Positions 39,791 through 52,940 of a DNA stretch of 64,000 nt are shown piece by piece. Origin of the DNA: Xiphias gladius (Eukaryota > Chordata > Actinopteri > Istiophoriformes > Xiphiidae); contig NC_053417.1 of the NCBI RefSeq assembly GCF_016859285.1, positions 19,528,706 through 19,592,705 of the forward strand. Reading direction: 5' to 3'. The stretch's first letter is position 1. The number at the start of each line of letters is the position of its first letter. A program made the position numbers and the translations under genes. The notes beneath the pieces were generated by a model. It ran no database searches and had not been told where the DNA came from. It saw only the letters and a program-made list of their open reading frames with translations.

Positions 39791-41289
39791 TTGACTAAGA
39801 AAAGTTGCAGTGGCTAAAAAAAAAGAAAAAAAGAAACATTACATTTTGCCCAGTTGAAACAGGCTTGTAATGCTAATAAGAGGACTTCAGCATTGTTAGC
39901 TGCCTGAGGGGTGTCTTTATCCTGATTCCTCTTCGCTTCACATCACACATTAACTAAAATCAGGTTATTCCAACAGGCATAAAAGAGTGTTAAACTCAGC
40001 ATTTCTGAAAATTTATGACAATTTAGATCCTAGAAATAACAAATCTGATAACTTCATGCTTGAAGCAGTCTTTCAGATTACACCCACATAGTTAAGTGAC
40101 AGTTCCCCTGAATAAAGTCTAGTGTGTAATCCCAGTCTGATCTACGGTTTGACGTCTGGTAATGAGGAGCTCACGCGGTCCTTGTGTTTGTGTGTGTCAG
40201 ATTAGAACCGTCAGATGAGGTTTCCGCTTCAGCTGTTGATAGCAGCCCTCATCCTTCATTAAAGCTAATAGTTGAATCTTACTTTTTCTCTTTTCGCCTT
40301 CAGACTACCCAGCTTTCTTAGGGGAACACGCTCTGTGTCTTGATTTTGATCCAAAGCAAGGAGACCGATAACAAATGGTTAGATTCTTATATATCCATTC
40401 ATTTGTTTTTTGATTTTTTTTCTTGCACGTTGCTTTAGTTCTCACCATTGATTAATTAATCCATACAAGTAGATTTTGGCACTTAATCCAATGTGGTGAG
40501 TGCAACTTGGCAACAGTTAGGATATGACTCATCTTTGAATCATCCATTTGCACTGTCATTATATTGGTCCGATGCCATATGGATTTCTTCTGTTCTTCCA
40601 AAGTCTCTCTCATTACATTGTCTCAGATCAATAAAACACGCTGCTGCTCATTGTAACCCACACCAGCAATTCTTGTATTTGCTTTGCACTTATTGGTTAA
40701 AAGCCAATTAAAACCAGTTGGCCAGTAGCTATGTTATACTAATAATATTAAAACAACATATTTTTGTCATGAGTAAAGCACAATTGAACATTATGTGCCA
40801 CCCACGGAAAAAAACTGATGGTGATATTTTTTCCAGTGGGTTTCAAAGGGAAACTTCTGTATCTTGTACACTTGCCTCCACATTCATGTATTAGCCTGTG
40901 TTAAAAGTGGTTGTTTTGGTTAATTTACTGTTTATCTCATGCAGTCAAAGATTCCCCAGGGACCACAAGGGACTCCTTAATGGAAATCCCTCTTGTCTAA
41001 CTTGAGGTATGATATAACTCATACCATGACTCACACTAAATTGTGAAGTATTTGTATCACAGCCCACCACTATTGCCTGATAATGGGGACACCCTAAGAG
41101 CCCGTGGCTTTAAATTGGCTTCTAAGAAAAGCAAGTAGGCCTTATCTTCACAGTATTTCTCAAAATATCTCACCAGTCTCGTCTCTTCTATTCCATGACA
41201 ATCAATCTACCCTTTATATAGTGCCTCAAATTGAAATGGATCATTCAGAAAAAGCTCCTGATATTACATTGTCGACCTGCTCTATTTGA

Positions 41290-41352
41290 AAAGTGCCCTG
41301 AGGTAACTTCTGTCATGATTTGGCAATATATAAATAAAATTGACTTGACCAA
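41290..41352 (+). repeat. L2-like retrotransposon 3' tail
   Basis: TGCCCTGAGGTAACTTCTGT followed by GATTTGGCAATATATAAATA and AAATTGACTTGACC matches the usual 3' end of fish L2-type elements, whose 3' hairpin includes the TTTGGC(G/A)nTATATAAAT motif. No reverse-transcriptase frame precedes it. Confidence 0.55.
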
Positions 41353-41599
41353 TGCCTCAGTTGTCTCTCTAAAACACTATGCAGAGGAATTTATTTTCCA
41401 TTTAAGTTGGCATCAATAACATTTTAATTGTTGTGTCAAACACTGCCTGTGTCTTTTTTTCCAAAACACAGGCAGAAATTTCCACAAATGCAGATGTGTT
41501 ATATAAAGACGGTCATGTAAAGGAAAGAGTGACTCATGCAACAGAGGGAGTTTATGACAAACCAGCCATTTACTGTACATACTGTATGTATACAGTCTG

Positions 41600-41760
41600 C
41601 AGACTTCATCCTCTGAGGAACATGACTGTCTGTCCAAAATTTAAATCCAGTAGCTGTTCAGAAATTTCAGTCTGGACCAAAGTGGTGACCGAATGACTGA
41701 CAAACAGACAGATCTTGCCATCCCTAGGGCAACTAGCATGACTAATAAAAATGCCATGAT
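41600..41760 (+). repeat. Dispersed repeat, family D 3' fragment
   Basis: Contains CAGTCTGGACCAAAGTGGTG, TTGCCATCCCTAGGGCAACT and 'AGCATGACTAATAAAAAT', the 3' third of the family. Confidence 0.75.
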
Positions 41761-43679
41761 GCTGGGACCAGCTGAACAATATTTTAGTTCAGTCATCAAG
41801 GAAATAGAGCACTTTGAAACAGTGTTCAGACTCCTGGACCCATGGTGGCCATGGCAAAACTAGTTGCTGTTAAAAAGTGATTGACAGTCAGTCTAAATTG
41901 TCCCATAATTGCCATGGTGACAGGTTTATTGAGGTAATTTTGGCAATAATCAAGCTGCAGCATTAAACAGCTATTGAAATGGGTTTGGCAGTGGCCATTA
42001 TTGACAGCTGTAGTCAAACCTTGCGGACCTGATGGTATATACAGTAACAGATATATTTGGAACGTCTTCTCTGGAGTTAGCATTAGCAATAACAGCTGTC
42101 AGCCCTGATGGCTAGCCCTTCCCTCTGAATGCTAATCTAAAACTAGAAATGGAAATTAGTCCTATTAGAATGCTGATCACCGGGGACATGCAGAAACACT
42201 GAGGAGGAGGCAGAGGGTTCCTGACCTTATCAAAGACTGAGCAGCAGTGGGCATACTCAGAATATAGAATGAGCCTGTGTTTTTTTTTCACAAAAAGTGA
42301 AAACTGTGCTCAGCAATGCTGTAATTGTTTGGTTTTTAGATGTCCCAGGTCCTAACAGAGTGTCATATAGTAGATGAGGCTGGAGTCAGCCCCACCATTG
42401 GGGGGGTCAGAGGATACAGATGACCCCAGCCCAGGGCCCACGGGGGGCCCATGCAGAGGTTATATCAATGACAATACAATTTATATGTATTTACATATAA
42501 ATATGTGTTGAAAACACATTTCAATTCGTCATCTGATACCCCATCCCCCACAGTTACTGTGAAAGTGTTGCAGTGGAAACACTCGGCCAGTCAAGCGTGC
42601 AAAACACACATGTGCCACAAATTGACAAGTCAAAATGCTGAGTCACCATCAATCAGGTCCCAAAAAAAGAAAAGCTAGAGTAAAGAGTGAACTAGAGCAG
42701 AGAGGCAATGGTCAAATTTCTGGCTAAAAAAAATAAAAATAAAAATAAAAAAGTGAAGAAGCACCAGGTATGACCGGCAAAGCTGAAAATGGCAAAGGTG
42801 AGGAGCTAGGCAGACTAGCAAATGAAACTTTAGCTAGCTTAATCTTTAAGTAATGTTAGCACGTTCACTTAACTAAATTAAAAAAAAACACTGCTGCACT
42901 GCCCTTATAAAGGTATTATATTGTATTTTTTTCTCTCCTCCATTTTTCCCCCTCCTGTTTTTCTTTTAACGTAAAAGGATGAATGTAACTGTCACAATCT
43001 AATTTGAAAGACAATTCTTTGAAATAACTGACTTGACCTTTGGTGCTTTATAATCATATTAAGTATAAGTATGCCAAACAGATCATGGCCTGGATGGGTC
43101 TATAACACTGGATTTGGAAATGGTTGCTAAAGACTCCATCTGTGTCACTACAAGGCTAATGTCCAAGAGGTTATTTAAAATTGACCGTGCTGTTATCAGA
43201 GCTAAAGGTGGATGGGTGGTGGTGGTGCTGGAGTGGGTGTGGATGAGGGGCCCAGTTTGGAAAATTTTGTCCAGCTGTCCATAATTCCTAATGGCTGGCT
43301 TGGCTGGTGTTATTTTAACTTTTTGTTATTGTCAACAAATCCCATTAAAACAACAAAACCAAAAATTATTTTTTCTCCTAACAAATATCTTTGGAACTTC
43401 ATTGTCACCCAAAACTGTTACATGTAAAAAAGCTATACCGTTGCATTTGGTTGACATATTTTTCATCTCTATCAACATGGCCACTGTACACTTATATTTA
43501 TTAGAGTGAAAATGAAGTTGCAGAATTATTTCAGAATAAACTACACTGGCCTTGCTTATTTTAACAGAACAATGAATTTCATGAAGGAATAGGATTTGAC
43601 ACCAGAAACAAAGCAACAGTACCGCTTTTTAATGTGTCTGTGGATGACACTGCTGTAGCATCTTCAGTCTTGCTAACAA

Positions 43680-44150
43680 CTCTCTGAGGCTGTACCATAG
43701 ACTTTATATAAAGATTTTTATATATCGGTTGATAGCATGTTAACATTTGTTAATTATCACTGAACACAAACTACAGCTGAGGCTGATGGGAACATCATTA
43801 GTTTTGCAAGTATTTGGTAATAAACCAAAGTACTGTACAAATTAAAATTCTGATCTAATAATGGTTCTAGAAGAAAATTTCATCTATCAAGAAATTTATT
43901 ACAAATTATCATGAGGGGGACATGGGTGTCATTACCAAATTTCATATCAAGATACATTTCACTAGGAACCTAAAAATGTCATCCTCCTGGTGGCACTAGA
44001 AGAAAAGTCAGGGGCTCACCAAAATCAGTGGGCTAAATCCTCTGGGGAACGTAACTGCCTCCACCACATCAAAATTAGATGGAAGTCCATCCAGTAGTAT
44101 CCAAGATATACCCATTGCCATCCCTAGAGCCACGCCGCTCATAAAATAAC
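43680..44150 (+). repeat. Dispersed repeat, family D copy
   Basis: Blocks 'GCTGAGGCTGATGGGAAC', 'ATAAACCAAAGTACTG', 'CATGAGGGGGACATGG', 'GGTGGCACTAGAAGAAAAGT' and the end 'TTGCCATCCCTAGAGCCACG' in family order. Internal deletions. Confidence 0.75.
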
Positions 44151-46164
44151 ACCAGCTTTATTCTTTAAGTTGCCTCCCAGATACGATATCTCTGATATAG
44201 CTACAGTATATGCTTGAAACAGACACTAGAGCTTATGGTCAACCTGTTCTTCATAGAATAGAGCTCATTAACTTTCCCAATGAAATGAGAAGTTGTAGCA
44301 ACTCCCAGTCTGGATGAACAATCACTCTCTCACTCTCACAGGATTATTCTAAAAAAACATGCGGCTTGAAAAACTCCCCTTAATCTTATTTTGACATAAT
44401 AATGCTGGAGGCATGAAGGACTTATAACAAGGAACACCAGCATCCACCTCTGCATAACACTGTTGACGCACATCAGCAACAGAAGTTTGGAAATCAAGAG
44501 AGGGAGAAGAAGTTATAACATGAAAAAGATGTTGAGAGATCAAACGCAGACCAACGCAATACACAGACAGAGATGGAGCCCTGTCTCCCTGAGAGTGACC
44601 TATGTATGACAGAATAAGAAGATGTGGTCCCTCAGTCCCCAGGCTTTCCCATGTTGGCCCCCCAGCTGGCCCTCAACAGGCTGCGGATCAATCTCTGCCT
44701 GCCTGCCTCAACTCCCATGCTCCAGACTCTTCATTAGGCCCCGCCGGCTAGAGAGGATGCTGTAATTGGCGAGGGCCACTGAGAGCCAGCATCCTCGTCT
44801 GCCGCACTCTCAGAGAGAGGGTCGCCAGGTATCAGCCGCTCACACTAATCTTTCCCATTATCCTCCGCTCTTTTATGGGAGAAGGAAAAAACAGCTTCCC
44901 TGTGGTTTTTGTGTTTCTGTGTGCGGAGTGTATAACATATTTCAGCGTGTTTCTATTTGTTTGTGACCATGTGTAAGCTTTGTTTGAGTCCTCTGGCTAA
45001 TGAGAGCACAGGTCTGATCAGATCATGTGAGAAACAGAGCATCATTACAACTATCTACGACACTTGTTGACAGTTTACTATTTTAGGACGATGTTGTGAG
45101 AAAATCTCTGGCTATTTTCTCTGCTTTTTCATGTGAACTTGCTCTGCTGCTTAGCACTGTACTTCCTGTTGTGTGAGCAACTTTGACACATTCATTAAGA
45201 GCTTTTATGGCAGAGTGGAACATAAATCCTAAAAACAACTATGTTACATCTGTGTCACCATTGAACTTTCACATGGTAGTAGACTGATTTCATTTCATTC
45301 ACAGCTCCTCTAGTGATTAATACTTCTCATAGGTCCAATTTAATTCCTTAATCATTAAGAATGAACGTTTTCATTTAGAAATTAAAGCAATTTACAGCAT
45401 GGTAATAATAATAATTTGCAGGTCAGTTACAATCTTGGACGGCCTAATGAGAAATTAGATGAAACTATAAGACCCTTTCTGGGTCAAGGGCAATAAACAG
45501 AAAAAGGGAGCTGGAGTCACTGAGGGTCAGGGCAGCGCTCAGAGGAGGTAGTGGGAGGAAGGGATGGAGGGGGTAAAAACAGTGTAAATGTGTCTGAAGT
45601 GTTTTCTATTGGGTTTTACTGCAGTTCAAGTTTTTTATTATGTTTTCCGATGGATAAAAAAAAAAACATAATTCAACACAAAACAGCATATTACAGCAAG
45701 TCACTGAAGAACAGTTACCAAAACAAACAGAACAAAACAAAACAAATCTGAGCACATACAGTAGCTAATCTAAGTAAAGCAAGTGAAACCAATAAAATAA
45801 GGGGAAAAAAAGACAAAAGACAAAAAAGGGGCATAAAGTAGAAAAATAAAATACCACATAATATAAAATAAATGGGGTAGCATTATTTCATTATAAAAAA
45901 GTAGAAATATATTCTCTATTTTATGTTTCTTTCTTTATATACATTAAAAATGAGACCAAACTTTTTAAAACTTCCCTTGATAATTATTAGTCTTTGTGAT
46001 TAAAGATTCGAAATAGGCAACATCTGTCGTTTATTTTAACCAATGAGGAAAAACAGGCTTTGTTTGACCCTTCCAATGGCAGAAAGCGCCAATAAAACCT
46101 ACCAGTCCAAGGTTAAATGTTTGTTCGGATATATCTGGTTGTAGGAGAGACCTGTCTCAGCAAA

Positions 46165-46885
46165 ACTCCAACTAGAGTCTACAGCTACGGTGTGCTTAGG
46201 CACAGTGGTGCATTGAGCTAAATGCTACTCAGAATAATAATACTAGCATGTTGATTTCTGGCAGCTATAATGTTTGCCATGTTCACCATCTTAGTTTAGC
46301 ATGTTAGCATGCTAACATTTGCTGATTAGCACAAAACATGAAGAGGCCGATTGAAATGTCTTTACTTTTGCAATTATTTGGTCACAAACCAAAATTACAA
46401 AAATCAAAATTTGACCTGATGACAGCACTAGTTGATGGATAAAACTTATTACAATCAATCCTCTAGGGAACATGAATTTCTGTACCAAATGTAATGGCAA
46501 TCCATCCAGTGGTTGTCGAGATATCTCAATAAAAATCAAAAACATCAACCTCATGATGGAGCTAGATGCAAAGTAAGGAGATCACGAAAGTTATTAGGAT
46601 TCATCCAGTGTTGGCCATGAATATCTATAGGAAATTTTATGACAATGAATCTTGTGGTTGCGGAGATATTTTACTCTGTTTCACCACAAACTCATAGGGT
46701 TGCAAGAGGAAAAGTCGGGATCTCCAAAGTCATTAGGATTCATCAGCTGATAATGAATATCTATAGTAAATTTTATGTCAGTGCATCCGATACAGATATT
46801 TCAGTCTGGACCAAAGAAGTCAACTGTCTGCCCCACCAACACTGCCATCCATAAAGCCACTAGCATTGCTTCATAATAATAATGA
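46165..46885 (+). repeat. Dispersed repeat, family D, longest copy
   Basis: Runs from 'AGAGTCTACAGCTACGGTG' through 'TTAGCATGTTAGCATGCTAA' and three degenerate internal repeats. Each of these contains a GGA(A/T)TCATC-type block and a 'CAATGAATC/CAATCCATCC' block. It ends at 'CAGTCTGGACCAAAG' and 'CTGCCATCCATAAAGCCACT'. About 720 bp, non-coding. Confidence 0.75.
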
Positions 46886-49810
46886 AAAAAAAACTCTTAT
46901 TGTAATTTAAGACATTCTCTCTAAAGTACTATGATTCTGTAAATGCATGCGACGTGGGGGAAAAACGTTCTGATTTATCATTTGAAAAGAGCACTTTGTG
47001 GCTAAGATGATGATGAGATGTTAAAGCTTTTCTGCTGCTGTACCGTACATCTTCAACAATGACCTGTTCAAGAACCTCACAGATCCTTATGAGGAAGTTA
47101 AGCATGAGTGAGGGAAATAATTAGATGAATGAATTATGTCCTCTGACACAGTCCAATTTGAAACTCATTGACACTGATAAATAGGACAGTGAAATATGTT
47201 TGCGACACCAAAGACTGGATTATAACTATATTGATATTTTGTTGTTTTATCCCAAATAGGGATGTTTAAATCACATTATTTGGTTTGCAAATGAATTGAG
47301 TGTTTATAACATATAAATGAAAAATAACATGAAAGTATTTTTTTTAGCCATGGCCATTGTTACGTGTGCATATACTGTATAAGGCATATACGGTAATATG
47401 AGATTGCATTTTCTTTGGTTCTTCTTCTTCTCCAATATATATATATTTTTTTTTAAAATCCAAACTGTACTTCTTTTTTCTATCATTGATTCTGAGTCAG
47501 TTGGCCTCTAATAATCAACAGGGTGCCTGTAATGCTCAGCGAATTTAAGAACGACAGTCACACTGCCAGGTCCAGTTGTTCGGGATCAGGTGCAAAAGAA
47601 ACTCTATGAACTTATGTTACTGTTACTACTGTGACGTGGGCTAAAAGTAAAGTGCGAAACAGTTTGTGGGAATTTGGATTAATGCAGCACTATTAAAAAA
47701 ATACAAAGACAAAAAATGAAAATAAAGACAGTTCTACTGTTAAAATTTTGATAAAGGAAAAGACAAAATGTGATTATAAATCAAAAATTGTGTCCTCCAG
47801 ACAGGTTGAAAGCATTCAGTTCAGTGTGGTTTTCATACATGACAAAAATCACAGAAGTTTAAATTTCAACTGAGCTGAACAGGGAGATATGGGCTACATA
47901 TGTTCTGCTCTCACCAGCATTTCTGAGTCAATGTTACCATCTAGTGGTGAGAAATTATAGCACAGCAACAAATGCCATCATACAGCATTGAACTCCAGCA
48001 ACAGATGTATTTAATTCAGCAATCAGCATTGTAATATCTCTAACTACACGAAGGATCTGTTGGATTTTATTCATTTAGATAAGTAAAACATGCATATATA
48101 CTTACAGCAGTTTTTGATTTTGAGGACTAACAAGCCATGTCACAGATTCTGAAACAACTGTGGCAAACTGATTTTTGATATCCTATATTTAAAAATTAAA
48201 AAATTAAATATATATATTGTTGATCAAAAGAAGATTATGAGGCAAAAGGCCAGGCCTTATTGATTGACTGTAACCATAAAAAAATACACTTCAAACATGA
48301 TAATGTGCATATAAAAATATATCTTGAGATGGTACACCTGGATCAGCAGTGGCTCGAATTTCACTGGGTGCCAATTACTGCTCTTCACCTCATATAGGAT
48401 AAGTTGTCCTTGACTTTACTGCTGACATACTGTACATCCTTGTTGCCACAGTGTGTTGACACTCGAGAAATACTTAATCTTGGACGGAAAATGCATGCGC
48501 TGTGTGTCCAGGTTTCACTTTACTAAACATGAAGTCAGATTTTTGTTGGTTTGTGTTTGAAACTCACTTTCAGACCTGAAATCTCAAAGGTATGGATGAA
48601 AAGAACGATTTTTATGTTACCATAGCTACCGAGGCGGGGAGAAGGAGACCTTGCACTTATTATTCAGAAATGAAATGATTCTACCGGCACATCATGATAT
48701 CTTCCGAGTGGGTGAGAGAACAGGAAGGCTGAAGTTAAAGTAGGCTTGATGTGGAACTGGTGCTCCGGAGAACACATGATGACATTTCATTTGTCAGATG
48801 TCAAGCTTCAGTCTGCTTGCATACAATGGATATGGACTGAATAAAGACCCCTGTTGACCCCTATAAGAGAAGTACTGAAGAAGAGACGTGAGAATGGTTA
48901 GAGAGGTCTTTGACAGATGATAGTCAAGGAGAACATCCATTGTGCCATTTCTTACAGTATCCTCTCTGTCTTTCAGCTTTAACAGTCCTTTTCAGTCTTC
49001 TTTTGGACCATATTTTCCCACTGGGTGGACAGCAATCAGTTCAGTTATGTAATAATCTCTTTTGTTTTTTGTTGGTTCCCTGCAGAGATTAACAAAATCT
49101 CTAGCAGTAGAGAATGGTTTCACGCTTTAGTAGAACCCTGTAGACCATCTTGTTTTCCAGGAGTCAGTGACACTCACTGAATTTTGCCAAACAACCTAAC
49201 TTTTAAAGGTTTATTTAAAAAAATACACCTGCTGTAGAGTGTCACTGTGTAGACAGAGTCCCAAGGAGCCATTGTTTAGGGTTTCAAAAGCTTATTTTCA
49301 GACCTGTGGATCAGGTCAGCCATATCATTTTGGTCAACCAAAGAAGTATCACAAACTTTGCTCTCTGTCAGGTCTAATTGGTTGTATTTTTCTGTGCAGA
49401 GGTAGCCGAGAGTAATAAAGTCAATAAATCTAATCCCAACTAATCCAGAATAGATAACAAGAGAACACAAAGCATGTCAAAGTCCAGAAAGGCTAAACAG
49501 AACAGAACTCTGCCAATCTTTCTTTCAATACAAAATCTCTAAGGCATCAAAGAGTCACTGCATACAGAAAAACAGTGTCCATGTCTCACTACTGCCAAAA
49601 CACTAGTTATCATACCTTCAGTTTTATACATGCTAATCTCTTTATCTTTATTTTAGCACTTACTTTAACAGATGATTTCATGACTTTCTGCGTTTTCCAG
49701 GGAAGCCAAAATCCGTGTTACAGAAAAAAGTTTTTTGGATAAGTAAACACAGCATAACATTTTTGGAACGATATTATGCACAGGCTTTAATTTAGCTTGC
49801 TGGGTAAACC

Positions 49811-49846
49811 AAAAAAAAAAAAAAAAAAGAAAGAAAGAAAGAAAAA
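49811..49846. repeat. Poly(A) and (GAAA)n tract
   Basis: Eighteen A followed by four GAAA units and A5. Confidence 0.95.
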
Positions 49847-49894
49847 CGCGTGTATTTGGTGAGTATGTAGTTACTGAAACGAGGCCTGCACCAG

Positions 49895-50087
49895 GGGCGA
49901 AGCTATCGATTCCTAAACAGGCGAGTGATGCATCTTGTCACGGGACAATCTTTGGCTAACCTCCCGCTAGGTTACGCCATGACGTCGGCACGGGGCGGGA
50001 GGGCGGACGGCGGGGCGTACAGCAGTCAGAGGTAGGGTGCCGCGCGCCGAACGCCTGCGTCAGCTCCAACAGTTTGCTATCGCCCGT
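49895..50087 (+). promoter_or_regulatory. CpG-rich promoter and candidate first exon, probably tmcc1
   Basis: A sharp rise in CpG density within AT-rich surroundings. TGACGTCG (CRE-like) at 49980-49987 and a GC box GGGGCGGGAGG from 49992 are followed by GC-rich DNA ending at a consensus donor CCCGT|GTAAGT (exon end 50087). The next + strand gene is tmcc1, whose first coding exon begins with an acceptor preceded by untranslated sequence, so a remote non-coding first exon is expected. Assignment to tmcc1 is inference from position and strand. Confidence 0.5.
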
Positions 50088-50111
50088 GTAAGTGTGAAAT
50101 ATATTTTTAGC

Positions 50112-50154
50112 TTTTTTTTTTTTTTTTTTTTTTTTGGGGGGGGGGGTGGGGGGG
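50112..50154. repeat. T24-G11-T-G7 homopolymer block
   Basis: Twenty-four T at 50112-50135, eleven G, one T and seven G. It lies 24 bp past the candidate first-exon donor. Homopolymer lengths here may be assembly-limited. Confidence 0.9.
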
Positions 50155-51569
50155 TTGTTTAACCGTCCGTTTATGCGTCTGTTTGACGTGTGGCGCGTCT
50201 GTGTGCCGTTAGGAGAAGCTGTCAAGAGTGTCGATGTTGATGTTTCATCGTCTTAGCAGCACAGAACGAAGACACACCGACGGGACTGTCAACCTGAGTC
50301 CGTTAACGCGCTGCTGCTGCTGCTGCGTGAAGCAGCTCCGCACTGGCAGCCACACTGACTGTCACCGAACTATCGTCTCGACGGCTTTTGAAGCTTTTTT
50401 TTTTAATTTTTTTTTTTACATATCGCTTCGTGTACTTTCACAACACGCACAAAGGCTCGTCTGTCATTACTTCATTCCTGTACAACGTGAAGTATGTAAT
50501 GTGTTACTCAACGGTGAAATTTTAGATTTATCTTTCGTAACGATATATGTCATCTCCTGTGGTGTCATAGTATTCACGTTCGGGCCTTTTGCTGAGGTAC
50601 TTCAATAACCAAATGATTAAAATGTAGAATATTGTTCAACAGATTCATCCCATTACCTGTAAATTGGAAATGGTAGGAAATAAACAGTAAAAACGAATAC
50701 AATTCGTGGCGTCCGGAAATAAGATTATTTGCTCTCACATTATCCTCAAGTTTTATGACTTTGCCAGCTTGTTACGGACTGGAAAAGTAAGGGCTTGTTT
50801 CCAGTTCATTGATGACACATTGTTTTTAGTTCCTATGATAGTGTCATATTGATGTATCTCCGCAGCTCACGATATTATCCACGGCCCTGCCAGTCTATTG
50901 CAACCCACTCAAGTTTTAATAAACCCTCAGCAGGGTTAATTACAGTCTCAACTGGCTCAACTGGTTAATACAATCTTATGGGCTAAAGACATTTCATGGC
51001 CTGGAAAGGCCTCGCTACATCTGATGCTTAGTATTCTTCACAGGGGAGCATTTATTTTTTTTCTGCAACCTCTTATTATTAGTGTCTGGGAGACAAACAG
51101 AGAAATACACACTCTCACACTTGGGCGTATAGCAGGCAGAGAGACGCAGTGAGTACAGTGTGCCAAGGAAGCATTTAGGGGATTACAGTTTCCATCTCAC
51201 TTTTTCTCTTCTTTGTTGAAGACCTGTGGGCCTGATGTAGCAGGTTGTCAGCAGTGAAGGAAAGCTGCTCCAGCGTCGTGATAATGGACTGAAGGTTTGT
51301 TTTCATCCTCTTACTCTGCTCATCGATTCTGATAACAGTTACCATCTCTCATGTGTGCCCATTTTTTTCACCTGGTGGTTTTGACACTGCACTGCATGTA
51401 CAGTAGATACGCATGTATAGGGTTGGAAGGGTCCGGTATGAGATGATATATCCTACTGTCCGTTCAGCATACTCTGCTAAGTGGCTGAGAGCTTGGCTGC
51501 CCCTCAAGCGCTCTGCTAACGCAGCCATTCATGTCTCACTCTGATGGTCAGACCACCACGATGACGCTG

Positions 51570-51606
51570 CCCTCCTCCTCCTCCTCCTCCTCTTCCTCCT
51601 CCTCCT
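51570..51606. repeat. (TCC)n trinucleotide repeat
   Basis: About twelve TCC units with one TTC. It makes a spurious poly-Ser frame. Confidence 0.9.
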
Positions 51607-52519
51607 GTTCTCACGTTGTGCCTTCCCTGGTGGGAGCGGAGCTAAGAATTGAGAGTATTTGTATGAGTGTAATGCGATTGTTTTCGTATATATATATATG
51701 TGTGTGTTTGCATACACGATGTTTGCAAACTCAGTGGTTTCTTAAGATGAAGTTGCCAAGTCATCTGATTTGTGCTCAGCTTAATGCAACACTCAAGCAT
51801 CGGATGTGGCGAAGATGTGCTTATCTTAGATCAGATCACAAGATTAACACAGCTTACTGAATGTTCCCCTGACTGTCGCAGGTGCTGATTAATTGGCTGT
51901 GTGTACAGGAAGCCTGCGTTTCTCACAAGAAAGCTGCAGACACTGGATTAGAAATATAAAGACCTGAAGTGGATTATTATTAAAATTATACATATGATGG
52001 TTTTATTTATTTACCATATCGGTGGAGACTTGTAAAGACTTCAGTTGTTTTGATAGGAGAGGAAGATAGATTGTTGTGTGTTACACATACAGTGTTGTTT
52101 CACTGGTGTGTGACATCATGGCTCTTGTAGACTGGCTGCAATCTTTTGATTGTTTACATGAAATATTACAAGCTATGTGTGTATAATGGGCTATGTACAA
52201 TCGTGGTTGGGTCTTATTGATTAATCAGTAGGTGAAATAACTGTTTTGTAATGCATTAATTGTTGTTCATGCAACAATCCGTTTCATTTATTTTTATGAT
52301 CAGCGTGAACCTCCTGCAGAGACAAAACTGTTTGATACTATAGTGTTTGTTTAAATAAGTTACACTTCCTCTGGGTGCTCTAATATGCTGGGCCTCTAAG
52401 TTGTCATTGTGAACATTGCTGTGTTTGTCTGTTCATACAGATGTGTTAGCCCTGTGACAGACTGTGCTGTCTCCAGGAAGTACCACACTCCTCGCCCAGT
52501 GTGTGTAATGCAAAGTCTT

Positions 52520-52580
52520 CAGACCCCTGCAACCCTGACTAGGATAAGTGGTATAGAAGATGGATGAATTGATGCTTTAC
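52520..52580 (+). repeat. Retroposon tail fragment
   Basis: CCCTGCAACCCTGACTAGGA followed by TAAGTGGTATAGAAGATGGATG is the usual tail of a fish SINE/LINE repeat. Only the tail is visible. Confidence 0.5.
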
Positions 52581-52639
52581 ATGGTGTTACAGAATATTTT
52601 GCCACATGTAATAATGGGGAGATTTTTTCTCAATTTTTC

Positions 52640-52940
52640 CCTTGTTTAGTGCCTAATCCTTGGTTGCTCCCCTCGACTGTAGAGGGTATGTTGCGCTATG
52701 GGTGCAAAATATCCTGGGTTGCCTGGGTTAAATTCTTGGCAGTAGTAGCCCCAGCTTGGTTGTGCATTCCAACAAGCATAATTGGCAGTGTTTGCGAGTG
52801 GGAAGCCAGTGAGGGATCATGTCTCTGTTGCTGCACTAGTGATTCATTCTGGTTGGTGAGGAAACCTGGACAGACCTCGATTACACACTCTCACTGTTGC
52901 TCTTTGCTGGTAGGCGAAAAACTTGATAACTTAGCACTTA
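52640..52940 (+). mobile_element. Degenerate tRNA-derived SINE
   Basis: A B-box-like GGGTTAAATTCTTGG near 52725 is followed by CATAATTGGCAGTGTTTGCG, AGTGGGAAGCCAGTGAGGGA, and CTCTGTTGCTGCACTAGTGA. This order is that of a widespread fish SINE body. Heavily mutated. Confidence 0.55.

Larger units (their letters stand above)
17790..49890. other. Large interval between trh and tmcc1 promoter, no gene recognised
   Basis: About 32 kb without a coding exon I could support on either strand. It contains a SINE, a Tc1-like element, many copies of dispersed repeats and simple repeats, listed separately, with unique AT-rich DNA between. Regulatory elements of trh or tmcc1 could lie here, but conservation cannot be judged from one sequence. 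Confidence 0.55.

Noticed and set aside
50228-50608. 126-aa frame in the CpG-rich segment
   Set aside because: Starts after the candidate first-exon donor and has Phe/Cys low-complexity from T-runs and CTG repeats; no family resemblance.
51531-51860. Possible alternative tmcc1 first coding exon (poly-Ser frame)
   Set aside because: The frame depends on a (TCC)n repeat. No good donor joins it in frame to 62489, and all three phases into exon 62396 hit stops.
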